From assembly GCA_004557455.1 (NCBI GenBank), contig SFDX01000005.1, positions 62,001-126,000 on the forward strand: a stretch of 64,000 nucleotides of DNA. Reading direction: 5' to 3'. The notes under the pieces are model-generated. The model was not told where the DNA came from and did not search any database. It saw only the letters and a list, made by a program, of their open reading frames with translations. Positions 17,206-25,981 of this stretch are shown piece by piece. The translations under genes and the position numbers were made by a program. Within the stretch, counting starts at the first letter, position 1; each line of letters starts with the position of its first letter. The stretch comes from Akkermansia muciniphila. GTDB taxonomy: Bacteria; Verrucomicrobiota; Verrucomicrobiia; Verrucomicrobiales; Akkermansiaceae.

Positions 17206-19044
17206 ATGAATAATCTCCCTTGGCTCCTCTTGCTGCTGCCTCTGCTGGCGGCTGCTCTGGATTGGCTCTGCTTCCGCAAGAACCCGGGTGCAGCCACCGC
17301 CGTTTCGCTCATCTCCGTGCTCCTCACGCTCGGGCTTACGCTGGCTATCTACGCCGGCCTCTGCACCGGGACGCCGGATGCCTACGTCTGGATGTCGGAC
17401 GGCTTGCTGAACCTTCATCTCGGCCTTACACTGGATACGCTGGCTGTCCGCATGATGCTCGTCGTCACCGGCATCGGCTCGCTGATCCACATTTTCTCCA
17501 TCGGCTACATGAAGGGTGACCCCTCCAACCTCTCCCGCTACTTCGCCGGGCTCAGCATCTTCATGTTCAGCATGACGATGATTGTGCTGGCGGACAACTT
17601 GGCGATGACCTTCATCGGCTGGGAAATGGTCGGCTTCTCGTCCTACCTGCTCATCGGCCACTGGTTCCACAAGGCCTCTGCGGCGGATGCGGCCAAGAAG
17701 GCCTTTATCACCAACCGTGTGGGTGACTTCGGTTTCCTCATCGGCATCCTGCTCACGCTCTTCGTGTTCGGTACGCTGGACTTCGGGGAGATGGCGGGCA
17801 AGGCCAACCTGATGCAGGGCGGCGTGCTCACGGTCATCGTGCTGTGCCTCTTCTGCGGTGCGGTCGGTAAGTCCGCCCAGTTCCCGCTGCATGTGTGGCT
17901 GCCGGACGCCATGGAGGGTCCGACGCCGGTTTCCGCCCTCATCCACGCGGCCACGATGGTGGCGGCGGGTGTCTACATGCTCGTGCGTCTGCAGGTGAGC
18001 ATGGGCGCGAGCGCCTTCACGGACACGGCCTGCACGGTCATCGCGGCGGTGGGTGGCATCACGGCCCTGCTGGCGGCTCTCATGGCCATGCAGCAGGATG
18101 ACATCAAGCGCGTGCTCGCTTACTCCACGCTCTCTCAGCTCGGCTACATGGTCATGGCCGTGGGCCTGCTGGCGGGGGAGGCGGCCATGTTCCACCTCTA
18201 CACGCACGCCTGGTTCAAGGCTCTGCTCTTCCTCGGTGCGGGTGCCATCATTGTTTGCTGCCACCATGAGCAGAACATCTGGAAGATGGGCGGCCTGCTG
18301 CGCCGCATGCCGGGTACGGCCATCTGCTTCCTGATGGGTACCTTCGCCCTTATCGCCGTTCCGGGTTTCTCCGGTTTCTACTCCAAGGAGGCCATTTTGG
18401 AGGCCGCGCTGGAGAAGAATCCCACCTTCTTCTGGCTGGGTGCTGCCGTGGCAGCTCTCACGACCTTCTACATGACGCGCCTTTGCCTGGTGACCTTCCT
18501 GGGTCGCCCGCGTGCTCACGGTGCCGAGCAGGCCAAGGAGGCCGGTGCTACCATGCTGCTGCCGCTCATCCTGCTGGCTGTCATGGCGGTCATCGCCGGC
18601 TACGGTTGTGTGGCGGATGCGCTAGTGCCCTTCGAGGGCTTCCGGGCTCATGGTTTCTCGGTGGGGTTGCCCTTCTATGCGGGGCTCGGCTCGCTGGCTC
18701 TGGGCATCCTGGCGGCGGTGGCCTTCTATGGTTGCGGTTGCCGCAAGCAGGACCCGCTGGCCGGTAACTTCGTTTCCACCGCTCTGCGTCGCCGTCTGTA
18801 CATCGATGATATTTACGACAAGGGCCTCATCGGCGGTCTGCAGCACTTCGTTTCCGTTGCCATCGGCTGCATCGATCTGGCCATCATCCGCGGGCTCATT
18901 GCAGAGACGCTGTCTTGGATTACCGGGCGCATCGGGATGCTGCTGGGCCGGCTGCAGTGCGGCTGCCTGCGCGGCTATGCGGCCGTGGTCGGCATCGGTT
19001 TCATCATCATGATGCTCCTGCTCGCCTTTCAGTGGGCTCACTAA
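17206..19044 (+). CDS. nuoL: NADH-quinone oxidoreductase subunit L
   Basis: A 612-residue antiporter-like proton-pumping subunit, of typical length. It shows the Mrp-like core (NLAMTFIGWEMVGFSSYLLIGHW with the conserved Glu, GAVGKSAQFPLHVWLPDAMEGPTPVSALIHAATMV) and a C-terminal lateral-helix region (about 515-600). NuoL sits at the distal tip of the membrane arm. Confidence 0.95.
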   Translation: MNNLPWLLLLLPLLAAALDWLCFRKNPGAATAVSLISVLLTLGLTLAIYAGLCTGTPDAYVWMSDGLLNLHLGLTLDTLAVRMMLVVTGIGSLIHIFSIGYMKGDPSNLSRYFAGLSIFMFSMTMIVLADNLAMTFIGWEMVGFSSYLLIGHWFHKASAADAAKKAFITNRVGDFGFLIGILLTLFVFGTLDFGEMAGKANLMQGGVLTVIVLCLFCGAVGKSAQFPLHVWLPDAMEGPTPVSALIHAATMVAAGVYMLVRLQVSMGASAFTDTACTVIAAVGGITALLAALMAMQQDDIKRVLAYSTLSQLGYMVMAVGLLAGEAAMFHLYTHAWFKALLFLGAGAIIVCCHHEQNIWKMGGLLRRMPGTAICFLMGTFALIAVPGFSGFYSKEAILEAALEKNPTFFWLGAAVAALTTFYMTRLCLVTFLGRPRAHGAEQAKEAGATMLLPLILLAVMAVIAGYGCVADALVPFEGFRAHGFSVGLPFYAGLGSLALGILAAVAFYGCGCRKQDPLAGNFVSTALRRRLYIDDIYDKGLIGGLQHFVSVAIGCIDLAIIRGLIAETLSWITGRIGMLLGRLQCGCLRGYAAVVGIGFIIMMLLLAFQWAH

Positions 19045-19070
19045 GTAAACCTTAACCTCATTTTTCAACC

Positions 19071-20513
19071 ATGCTTATTTGGCTTATTCTCATCCCCGTG
19101 CTTGCGGCAGCCGCCATCGGTCTGCTCAAGGCTCCCGGGCGTGCCACGGCCTTGGTGAGTGCTACGCTCACTTTCCTGCTCGGTCTCGGGGCCATTCTGG
19201 CCTACAGCGGCTGCATTGATTGCTGCTGCTGCGGGGCGGAGTGCTCCCAGTTCACCCTGCAGCCCGTGTTTGCGCGCATCATGCTGCTGCTCACCCTCAT
19301 CGTTACGCTCGGTGCAGCGGTGGGGCTCAAGGCGCCGAACCCGCAGGCTGAGCGCAGCTGGGCCATTTCCACCCTGCTCATTTCGGCGGGTGCCACCGGT
19401 GCTTTCCTGTCGGACAACATCATCTCGTTCTACGCGTTCCATGAGTTGGCTCTCATCCCGACCTTCGTGATGATCGGCTACTACGGCCGCGGTGATCGCC
19501 GCAGCATCTCCTGGACCATGGTCATCTACTTGGGTGTGGCTTCCATGGTGCTGCTGGTGGGCTTGCTGATGCTCTGCCTCAGCTTCGGTGCCTTCACCTT
19601 CTCCGGCTTGGCTGCCAACGTGGCGGCGGGCGTGGGTACTTACTCCTACGCCGGCGTCATCGCGGGGCTGCTGCTGGCGGGCTTCGGCACGCTGGTGTCT
19701 CTCTTCCCGTTCCATTCCTGGGCGGCTCCGGCCTATGCGAGTGCTCCCACTCCGGTGGCGATGCTGCATGCGGGTGTGCTCAAGAAGTTCGGTCTCTACG
19801 GTCTCTTCATGGTGGCGGACTGCTTCGGTTCCCACTGCGGCGAGGTCTTCGGTTCCTGGAACAACCTGCTCCTCCTCTTCCTGCTGGGTAACATCCTGTG
19901 GGTGGGCTACGTGACGGTGAGCCAGACGCGTCTGGACGACATGCTGGGTAACTCTTCCGTCATGCACATGGGCTACATCTTCCTGGCCTTCGCGGCTTAC
20001 ATCGCGGCAAACGGGGCGAACCACCTCGCCGTTCTCGGTGCAGAGGCGCTCATCTTCGGCCACGGTCTCACCATTGCTCTGCTCTTCCTGCTCTGCGGGC
20101 AGGTGGAGGACCAAACGCGCACGCTGGAGATGGATTCCCTCGGCGGTCTCGCCAAGCGGCTGCCCACCCTGGGCTTCCTCTTTGGGCTGGCGGGCATGGC
20201 TTCCATCGGTCTGCCATTGCTGGCCAACTTCGTGGGTGAGTTCACCATCTTCACCTCCTGCTTCAATGGCACGAGCTTCGGGGACGGTCTCATGAACATC
20301 GGGCCGGTGCAGGTGGTCACCTTCTTCGCTCTGTGGGGCTTGGTCATCAGCGCGGTCTACATGCTGCGCGCCTTCCGCCGCGTCTTCGAGGGCGATGAGT
20401 CCGATGCCGCCAAGCGCGCCGTTGCGCTCGGCAGCGGGGATGTGCTAGCTGCGGCTTTCCTGGCCTTCTTCATCGTGCTCTTCGGTTGCATCCCGGTCAC
20501 AAGCCTCTTCTGA
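19071..20513 (+). CDS. nuoM: NADH-quinone oxidoreductase subunit M
   Basis: A 480-residue antiporter-like proton-pumping subunit. Conserved elements: ISFYAFHELALIPTFVMIGYYG (with the key Glu) and SLFPFHSWAAPAYASAPTPVAMLHAGVLKKFG. A short Cys-rich loop, CIDCCCCGAEC, follows the second N-terminal helix (about residues 46-56) and is unusual for this subunit. Confidence 0.95.
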   Translation: MLIWLILIPVLAAAAIGLLKAPGRATALVSATLTFLLGLGAILAYSGCIDCCCCGAECSQFTLQPVFARIMLLLTLIVTLGAAVGLKAPNPQAERSWAISTLLISAGATGAFLSDNIISFYAFHELALIPTFVMIGYYGRGDRRSISWTMVIYLGVASMVLLVGLLMLCLSFGAFTFSGLAANVAAGVGTYSYAGVIAGLLLAGFGTLVSLFPFHSWAAPAYASAPTPVAMLHAGVLKKFGLYGLFMVADCFGSHCGEVFGSWNNLLLLFLLGNILWVGYVTVSQTRLDDMLGNSSVMHMGYIFLAFAAYIAANGANHLAVLGAEALIFGHGLTIALLFLLCGQVEDQTRTLEMDSLGGLAKRLPTLGFLFGLAGMASIGLPLLANFVGEFTIFTSCFNGTSFGDGLMNIGPVQVVTFFALWGLVISAVYMLRAFRRVFEGDESDAAKRAVALGSGDVLAAAFLAFFIVLFGCIPVTSLF

Positions 20514-20537
20514 TAACCCTCACCTCTGTAGATTACC

Positions 20538-22046
20538 ATGTTACAAGACTTTGCGTTTTACACTTGGGCACAGTTCGCTCCGGCCTTCGTGCTGGTCGGC
20601 ATTGCTGCCGCCTTGCTGATGGTGGATACCTTCGCTCCGCGCTTCCCCAAGCAGGGGCTGGCGGTCATCAGCGCGCTTTCGGCCATCGTCACCGGTCTCT
20701 TCATCCTGCCCGGTGACGGCGGTATCTCGCTCACGGGCCTCGCTGCTCTGGCCTGCATCGCCACGGGTGCAGCCGTCCTGCTGGGCGTTGACTATCACAA
20801 GGTCACCTGCGAGTCCGTTTGCGGTGCCGGTTCCCAAGAGGGCACGGGCGAGTTCTACGCGCTGCCCCTCGTGGCGGCTGCGGGTATCTTCTGCCTCACG
20901 CAGGCGCGGGACATCATCACGCTGTTCGTCTCGCTGGAGGTGCTCACCCTCAGCTCCTATGTGCTGGCCGGCTACTTCCGTCGCAACCGTGGTTCGGTGG
21001 AGGCCGGTGTCAAGTACCTGGTGCTCGGCGCGCTCAGCACGGGCCTGCTCGTGTTCGGTGCCGCTTGGTACTTCGGTATGACGGGCAGCTTCTCGCTCAG
21101 CCCCGCCACCTTGGCGGTCGGTTTCCTCAGCCCGGGTCGCATTACGGGCATCCTGCTGGCCTACGTGTTCCTCTTCGCGGGGGCCTTCTTCAAGGTGGGT
21201 GCCGCTCCCATGCACGGGTGGATTCCGGATGTGTACCAGGGTGCTCCCACGCCTGTTTCCATCTTCCTGGGCGTGGCGTCCAAGGCGGCCGGTTTCTGCG
21301 TGCTCATCCTGCTGTTCCGCCCCTTCTATACGGTGCTCAGCGTGCCGGAGGTAGGCAGCCTCTACACGGACCGCGTGGTCTTCTTCCTCACGGTCATCAT
21401 GGCGGCTACCCTGCTCATCGGTAACTTGGGGGCCATCCCGCAGAGCAACGTCAAGCGCTTGCTCGGCTACTCCTCCATCGGTCAGGCGGGCTTTATCCTC
21501 CTGCTTTTCCTCGGCATCCAGTCCTTCGAGGTCGCCGAGTCGGGCGTGGAGTTCGTGCCCCTGCAGCACAACGTGTTCTACTACCTCACCGCCTACGGTC
21601 TCGCTACTGTGCCGGCTTTCTATGCCGTTGCTCTGGTGCGTATGAGCCGCGGCAGCGAGGAGCTCTCCGCCTTCCGTGGCTTGGCCAAGACCAACCCGCG
21701 CTTGGCCTTCCTCATCACCGTCTGCTTCGCCTCTCTGGCCGGTGTCCCGCTTACCGCGGGCTTCATCGCCAAGTTCCGCAGCTTCGTGGCCCTGCTGCAG
21801 TGCGGCTCCTGCTCCACCCTCTGCTGGTTGCTTCCCATTGCCGTCATCTGCGCCGCCGCCGGTTTCTACTACTACTTCAAGATCATCCGCGAGATGTACT
21901 GGGAGAAGCCCCTGGAGTCCGACAAGCCCGTCACCGTGCCCGGTATCTCCATGGCTGTCCTCATCCTCTGCGTCCTCGCGCTCCTCTGGTTCGGCTCCAA
22001 GCCCCTCTTCTGCGCCTCCCCCGCAGGCCTCTGGTTCGGCTTCTGA
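20538..22046 (+). CDS. nuoN: NADH-quinone oxidoreductase subunit N
   Basis: A 502-residue antiporter-like proton-pumping subunit and last gene of the operon. Signatures: FVSLEVLTLSSYVLAGYFR (key Glu), FFKVGAAPMHGWIPDVYQGAPTPVS and LGYSSIGQAGFILL. It is followed by a hairpin terminator, so nuoD-nuoN forms a closed transcription unit. Confidence 0.95.
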   Translation: MLQDFAFYTWAQFAPAFVLVGIAAALLMVDTFAPRFPKQGLAVISALSAIVTGLFILPGDGGISLTGLAALACIATGAAVLLGVDYHKVTCESVCGAGSQEGTGEFYALPLVAAAGIFCLTQARDIITLFVSLEVLTLSSYVLAGYFRRNRGSVEAGVKYLVLGALSTGLLVFGAAWYFGMTGSFSLSPATLAVGFLSPGRITGILLAYVFLFAGAFFKVGAAPMHGWIPDVYQGAPTPVSIFLGVASKAAGFCVLILLFRPFYTVLSVPEVGSLYTDRVVFFLTVIMAATLLIGNLGAIPQSNVKRLLGYSSIGQAGFILLLFLGIQSFEVAESGVEFVPLQHNVFYYLTAYGLATVPAFYAVALVRMSRGSEELSAFRGLAKTNPRLAFLITVCFASLAGVPLTAGFIAKFRSFVALLQCGSCSTLCWLLPIAVICAAAGFYYYFKIIREMYWEKPLESDKPVTVPGISMAVLILCVLALLWFGSKPLFCASPAGLWFGF

Positions 22047-22070
22047 TCCCCGCACCAACCCAAGCTCTCC

Positions 22071-22107
22071 CCGGCCCCTCGCTCCCACGCGTCGGGCCGG
22101 TCTTTTT
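22071..22107 (+). terminator. Rho-independent terminator of the nuo operon
   Basis: CCGGCCC and GGGCCGG form a 7-bp GC stem with a 16-base loop, followed by TCTTTTT. Confidence 0.8.
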
Positions 22108-22160
22108 ATACCCTCACCTTGCCCGCCTCCTTCTTCCTCCCTTCTCCTCCACCGCTCCAC

Positions 22161-22196
22161 AAAAAAGCCCCTCTCCCCGAGGCGGAGAGAGGGGGC
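22161..22196 (-). terminator. Rho-independent terminator of the capsid gene
   Basis: On the minus strand a GC-rich hairpin (GGAGAG-containing arm pairing with GGGGAGAGGGGC, small bulge) is followed by six T. It starts 14 bases past the stop of the capsid gene and converges with the nuo terminator. Confidence 0.75.
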
Positions 22197-22209
22197 GGGC
22201 AGGGGGCCG

Positions 22210-23124
22210 CTACTCCTTGCAGAGGATCTTCACGAACGCCTCCTCCTGCAGGCGGGTGGCACCGCAGGCGAACTTGGCGCGCACCTGGAGAGTCTCCTCC
22301 AAATCATCGCGCACGGAGATCTTCACACGGAAGTCATCCCAGATACCGAACTGGGCCTTGCTCTTGACCCAGGCCAGGCAGGTACGCTGGCCGGAATCGG
22401 GGTCGATGGGCAGGAGCTCGGTTCGGATGATACGGAACCCGAGGAAGGAATCCACGCGCCCCTCCGCGAGGGCCCGCACGGTATTGAAATCGTAGCTGGT
22501 CACCTCTTGGCTGCGGAGCAGGGCCGAGATCTGGCTGCCGGAGCAAGCGAGCACGAGCTCATCGCCGTAAGCGCGGCGGTCCTCGCTCCAGGCCTCTGAC
22601 TGCATGAGCATATCGAGCGCGCGGCGCAGCTTAGCGACAGTCAGGTTGCTCGCCGCCGCCGTACCGCTCTCCACATAGTTGATCGGCACGACCCGGTCCG
22701 CTGCAAAATCCACGCCCACGGTCCCGTGCTCCCCGGTGTAGCAGGTGCCCAGGAAGGCATCGAGCATCACGCGGTCCATCTGCCTGCCGGCCGCTGCGCG
22801 CAGACCCTCCACCGTCTTGCTGACGGGCAGGTCGATGTTCGCGAGCTGCTTGGCGTCGAACTCATCGAAGCCGACGGCCTTGGAGAAGAGACGCGGGAAA
22901 AGCACGCGGCGAGAGGTCGGGGCCTCGCTCAAGCCCGTGGGACGCATGCGGCCGTTCTTCTCCTCGAACTCGAGGAGACCGTACTGGTCATACGCCACCA
23001 TCCGGCCGGAGAGCCCGGTCTCGACGGTCACGTATTTCTCCAAACGGGAAGCCTCCTGCTGCAGGTAGCTCCCCCACTTCTCGCTGTATTTGATCTGATA
23101 GTTATCCGAAATGGTTGTAGCCAT
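22210..23124 (-). CDS. Solitary phage-type major capsid protein
   Basis: A 304-residue protein resembling the phage capsid family I know as Phage_capsid_2 (HK97-like shell protein). The resemblance is strongest in the C-terminal half: NLTVAKLRRALDML, EVTSYDFNTVRALAEGRVDSFLGFRIIRTELLP, a CLAWVKSKAQFGI-like strand and CGATRLQEEAFVKI. The N-terminus (SYLQQEASRLEKYVTVE, FPRLFSKAVGFDEFDAK) also fits. No terminase, portal, tail or integrase gene is near, and its GC content matches the host. The start lacks a Shine-Dalgarno sequence, and a 7-bp hairpin (GGGTGCA/TGCACCC) lies in the leader at about 23157-23174. It may be a prophage relic or a co-opted shell protein; the function is not established. 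Confidence 0.7.
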   Translation of the reverse strand: MATTISDNYQIKYSEKWGSYLQQEASRLEKYVTVETGLSGRMVAYDQYGLLEFEEKNGRMRPTGLSEAPTSRRVLFPRLFSKAVGFDEFDAKQLANIDLPVSKTVEGLRAAAGRQMDRVMLDAFLGTCYTGEHGTVGVDFAADRVVPINYVESGTAAASNLTVAKLRRALDMLMQSEAWSEDRRAYGDELVLACSGSQISALLRSQEVTSYDFNTVRALAEGRVDSFLGFRIIRTELLPIDPDSGQRTCLAWVKSKAQFGIWDDFRVKISVRDDLEETLQVRAKFACGATRLQEEAFVKILCKE

Positions 23125-23745
23125 AATGTTGTTGTGTGATGGTTAGTGTGTAGCTCGGGTGCAACCGTGCACCCTTCGGCAATGTGGCCCGCGATTACCC
23201 GTTCGGGGTCTGCCGCCGGCCCCCGGAGCACCGGGTCCTCTTCGGATTACCGGTGCCCTCCGTGGCCTTGCCTTCACTATTACACCACCCCCGCTTTGCC
23301 CTGTCATCCCCTTGCAGTACCCCCCTGCCGCCCCAAAACAGACTTCCCGCCGAGTTGGAAGGTAGCGAGAATGGCTGACCGCGGAATGAAGGGGGGGATG
23401 AACGGGAAGCAGAGCCGAGCGGAGGGGTAAAGGAGACTTCATGCCGCCGTATCAATAGTGGGCGAGAGAATGCTGACCGCGGAATAAAAGGAATTTTGGG
23501 AAACTGATTGACCTTCGGAGCTTCGGCGAGACTTCAAGGCAAGCTCATAGTAGCCGGCTTTGGAATCTTATCAAAATAACCAAGGGAACTACTATCTCGT
23601 CGGCATGCCGTCTGTACCGGGCTATGCACGCCACTGACCTTCCAAAAAATCCTTTTATTCCGCGGTCAGCTTAGAGTCGTCCTCTATCAAATCAGCGATA
23701 GGAAGTCCCGTGTCGCGTCTGCACGGCTTCGCTGCCCTTGTTCCT
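23125..23745. other. 620-base gene-free stretch between the capsid gene and folE2
   Basis: No protein is convincing here. From left to right it holds the capsid-gene leader with a perfect 7-bp hairpin (23157-23174), a weak candidate minus-strand promoter near 23265-23290, a single copy of GCTGACCGCGGAAT at 23374, the 199-bp element with inverted ends (23472-23670), and about 75 bases downstream of folE2. Confidence 0.6.
23472..23670. repeat. Short element with inverted termini (MITE-like)
   Basis: The left end GCTGACCGCGGAATAAAAGG (from 23472) is repeated in inverted orientation at the right end (to 23670), and similarity continues about ten more bases inward. A third, imperfect copy in direct orientation starts at 23374. 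There is no room for a transposase. The size and perfect ends fit a non-autonomous mobile element or a decayed insertion sequence. No clear target duplication was seen. Confidence 0.6.
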
Positions 23746-24546
23746 TCAGTCTGTCAGGGAGCGCTCGATGCAGGCGTAGGCGTTGTGGTTGTGGATGGAC
23801 TCGAAGTTCTCTGCCTCCACGCGGTACCAGGAGAAGGCGGTGTGGTTCTCTGTAGCCACGGCGACGTTGCGGACGAGGTCTTCGACAAAGACGGGGTGCT
23901 CGTAGGCGTGGTCCGTGACGAACTTTTCGTCCGGGCGCTTGAGGATGCTGTAGAGCGAGCAGCTGGCGCAGTCCTCAATCATGTCGATAAGGTCCTCAAT
24001 CCAAATGGGCGGGCCGACGAAGCGGACGGAGTAGGTGACAATACCGCGCTGGTTATGGGCCCCGTGGGTACTCATGGCCTTGGAGCAGGGGCAAAGGGTG
24101 GTGACGGGCACCTTGATGGTGAGAGTGAACTGGCTCTTGCCGCCGCGCTCGGCATCGATGACAAAGCGGACGTCATAATCCATCATGCCCTCCATGCCGG
24201 AGACGGGGGCTTTTTTGAGGCGGAAGAAAGGGAAAGCGATCTCCACATGCGCGCGCTGGGCGGATAACTTCTCCAACAGACGGTTGGGGAGGCGCAGGGC
24301 GGTGTGGATGTTCAGGCGGCGGGGTCCCTCCCCCTCGTCGTGCAGGGCCTCCACAAAGCGGCTCATGTGCGTACCCTTGTATTCCTGCGGCAGGTCTACC
24401 ATGAGCGCGACGGTCGCGACAGTATTTTGGGTGCGGTTGGCTTTATCGCTTACCACGATGGGGAAGCGCACCCCGCGTACCCCGACGCGATCAATGGAAA
24501 TGCAGCGCGTGTCGCGCTCGTTCTGCATATCTTTGAGATTTTTCAT
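23746..24546 (-). CDS. folE2: GTP cyclohydrolase FolE2 (type IB)
   Basis: A 266-residue protein of the FolE2/MptA family, which converts GTP to 7,8-dihydroneopterin triphosphate, the first step of folate synthesis. The diagnostic motif VPVTTLCPCSKAMS...GAHNQRG supplies the metal-binding Cys, and CIERSL ends the protein as in relatives. FolE2 enzymes can use metals other than zinc. The start at 24546 (MKNLKDMQNERD) matches family N-termini better than an upstream in-frame ATG at 24597. It may be read with the upstream rpmG-rpsR pair. Confidence 0.93.
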   Translation of the reverse strand: MKNLKDMQNERDTRCISIDRVGVRGVRFPIVVSDKANRTQNTVATVALMVDLPQEYKGTHMSRFVEALHDEGEGPRRLNIHTALRLPNRLLEKLSAQRAHVEIAFPFFRLKKAPVSGMEGMMDYDVRFVIDAERGGKSQFTLTIKVPVTTLCPCSKAMSTHGAHNQRGIVTYSVRFVGPPIWIEDLIDMIEDCASCSLYSILKRPDEKFVTDHAYEHPVFVEDLVRNVAVATENHTAFSWYRVEAENFESIHNHNAYACIERSLTD

Positions 24547-24655
24547 AACGGGAGGGGGAGGAAATGAGGGAGGGAGCTTGGCGACAGACGCGCACAAGCC
24601 CCCTCAACATCAACGACATCTCTTGCCGTCGAGATACTCCTGCGGGAGCATGGAG

Positions 24656-24901
24656 TTAGGGAAGAAGGTTCACGGCACGAGCCCGGCGGATTTCGCGGGT
24701 GATCTTGCGGTGCATCTTGGCGGAGACGCCGGTGACGCGGCGGGGCAGGATCTTGCCGGACTCGGAGGTGAATTTGGCGAGGAACTCGGGGTTGCACATA
24801 TCGACGGCACCGGCGGGGATGTCGATGCGGCGACGCGGCATGGACTTGTTGCAGGTGCGGAAGCGGATACGACGCTCAACGCTGTGGAATTCGGTAATCA
24901 T
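24656..24901 (-). CDS. rpsR: 30S ribosomal protein S18
   Basis: An 81-residue protein typical of S18: a basic protein with RIDIPAGAVDMCNPEFLAKFTSESGKILPRRVTGVSAK, where S18 normally has YKD...L..F..E.GKI.PRR.TG.....Q. It lies in the small-subunit platform beside S6. It follows rpmG by 25 bases. Confidence 0.93.
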   Translation of the reverse strand: MITEFHSVERRIRFRTCNKSMPRRRIDIPAGAVDMCNPEFLAKFTSESGKILPRRVTGVSAKMHRKITREIRRARAVNLLP

Positions 24902-24926
24902 AGTGTGTGAAAGTGGGGCAAAAGAC

Positions 24927-25100
24927 TCAGCGGATCTCGCGGTGAACGGTGCGACGCTTGAGGAAGGGGTTGAACTTCACCTTCTCAAGGCGGCCCGGGG
25001 TGCGGGGGCTCTTCTTATTGCGGGTGGTCACGTAGCGGGAGGCCGTCTTGCCTTCTGCCTTGGCCTCGGTGCATTCCAGGATGATGATGTCTCTTGGCAT
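24927..25100 (-). CDS. rpmG: 50S ribosomal protein L33
   Basis: A 57-residue protein, MPRDIIILECTEAKAEGK at the N-terminus and YVTTRNKKSPRTPGRLEKVKF in the centre, ending FLKRRTVHREIR. This is the L33 pattern (Y.T.KNK....RLELKKY.P). Only one Cys remains, so this is the zinc-free type. It is transcribed with rpsR. Confidence 0.92.
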   Translation of the reverse strand: MPRDIIILECTEAKAEGKTASRYVTTRNKKSPRTPGRLEKVKFNPFLKRRTVHREIR

Positions 25101-25128
25101 ATTTGAATGTGTTGACTTGCGGCCACAA

Positions 25129-25156
25129 AGTATACACTATTCTTCGCTTTCGTCAA
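25129..25156 (-). promoter_or_regulatory. Promoter of rpmG-rpsR
   Basis: Minus-strand TTGACG, 16 bases, TATACT with TG before the box. It overlaps the last codons of the upstream DksA-like gene. Confidence 0.65.
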
Positions 25157-25775
25157 GCGAAATCGCATTTTCTATGTCATTTTCCAGCCCGGCATAGCCC
25201 ACAGAGTCCGATTTTTTGCTTCTGTAGGCGGCATTCGGGCCATATTTCTTCTCATATTCCTCCTGGCATTTCACCGTGAGGCGGCAGAAGGGGCGCACGC
25301 GGAGGCGGCCCTTGGGGATGGGTTCCAAGCTCATCTCGCAGATGCCGTAGGTGCCGCGTTTGATGCGCTGGAGGGCGGCATCGATCTCGAAAAGCTGCTC
25401 CCGGTCCTTATCGAGCAGGCGGATGGTGAGGTCACGCACCTCTGCCTCACTGCCGGCATCGCCGATGTGCTGTCCGGAGGATGAGGAGACATTGGAGGCA
25501 CCGCTGCGCAGGTGGTCGCGCGTGGTGTTTTGAACGCTCGGGGCAAGGTGGTCGCGCAGGGCCTTGAGGGCGGCCTCCTGCTCCTCCAGGAAGGTGCCCC
25601 ACTCCGGGTCTTCCTTCAGCTTGGCCATGGTGGCGCGCAGTTTCTTGGCGCGCTCGCGTTCGGCGGGGGTCATGCCGTCCTTGCCGACTTTTTCCGCCTT
25701 GGCAGAAGTCTTCTTGGTGGACTTGGACGCCTTGGCTGAGGCGTCGGAAGATGATTTCTTGGGGGATGCAGCCAT
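25137..25775 (-). CDS. DksA/TraR-family zinc-finger protein
   Basis: A 212-residue protein. A Lys/Ser/Ala-rich N-terminal tail of about 40 residues precedes a helical region (about 40-130) and a C-terminal DksA/TraR C4-type zinc-finger region (GTYGICEMSLEPIPKGRLRVRPFCRLTVKC). As in many relatives, one Cys of the first pair is replaced (C-E-M-S), so zinc binding may be partial. DksA proteins bind RNA polymerase through the secondary channel and work with ppGpp; that role is inferred here. It is divergent from malQ. Confidence 0.82.
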   Translation of the reverse strand: MAASPKKSSSDASAKASKSTKKTSAKAEKVGKDGMTPAERERAKKLRATMAKLKEDPEWGTFLEEQEAALKALRDHLAPSVQNTTRDHLRSGASNVSSSSGQHIGDAGSEAEVRDLTIRLLDKDREQLFEIDAALQRIKRGTYGICEMSLEPIPKGRLRVRPFCRLTVKCQEEYEKKYGPNAAYRSKKSDSVGYAGLENDIENAISLDESEE

Positions 25776-25942
25776 ATTTGAGAAAGAAGTGAGTATGATG
25801 AATGTGAGACCGGTGAACGGAGTGCCGCTGCCGGTGCATGCTTGCTACTACCACATTTCGGCACAGAATGCAAGAAAAAAATCGTACCTTGCGAGTTTTT
25901 CTGTAAAAAACGCAAAAAGGGGCGACGCGGGTTAGAAAGGTA

Positions 25943-25972
25943 TTGCAGGGAGGGGGAGGAATATGGTAGAAT
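25943..25972 (+). promoter_or_regulatory. Promoter of malQ, very short leader
   Basis: TTGCAG, 18 bases, TAGAAT preceded by TGG. Nine bases separate it from the ATG at 25982. Confidence 0.65.
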
Positions 25973-25981
25973 GGGCGCAGC

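Noticed and set aside
22210..23124. Calling the lone capsid gene an encapsulin
   Set aside because: The sequence resembles a phage capsid family, and no cargo gene with a targeting tail is adjacent; the encapsulin idea remains only a test to run.
24547..24655. A riboswitch or separate promoter in the gap before folE2
   Set aside because: No conserved fold or convincing -35/-10 pair could be seen in the 109 bases.
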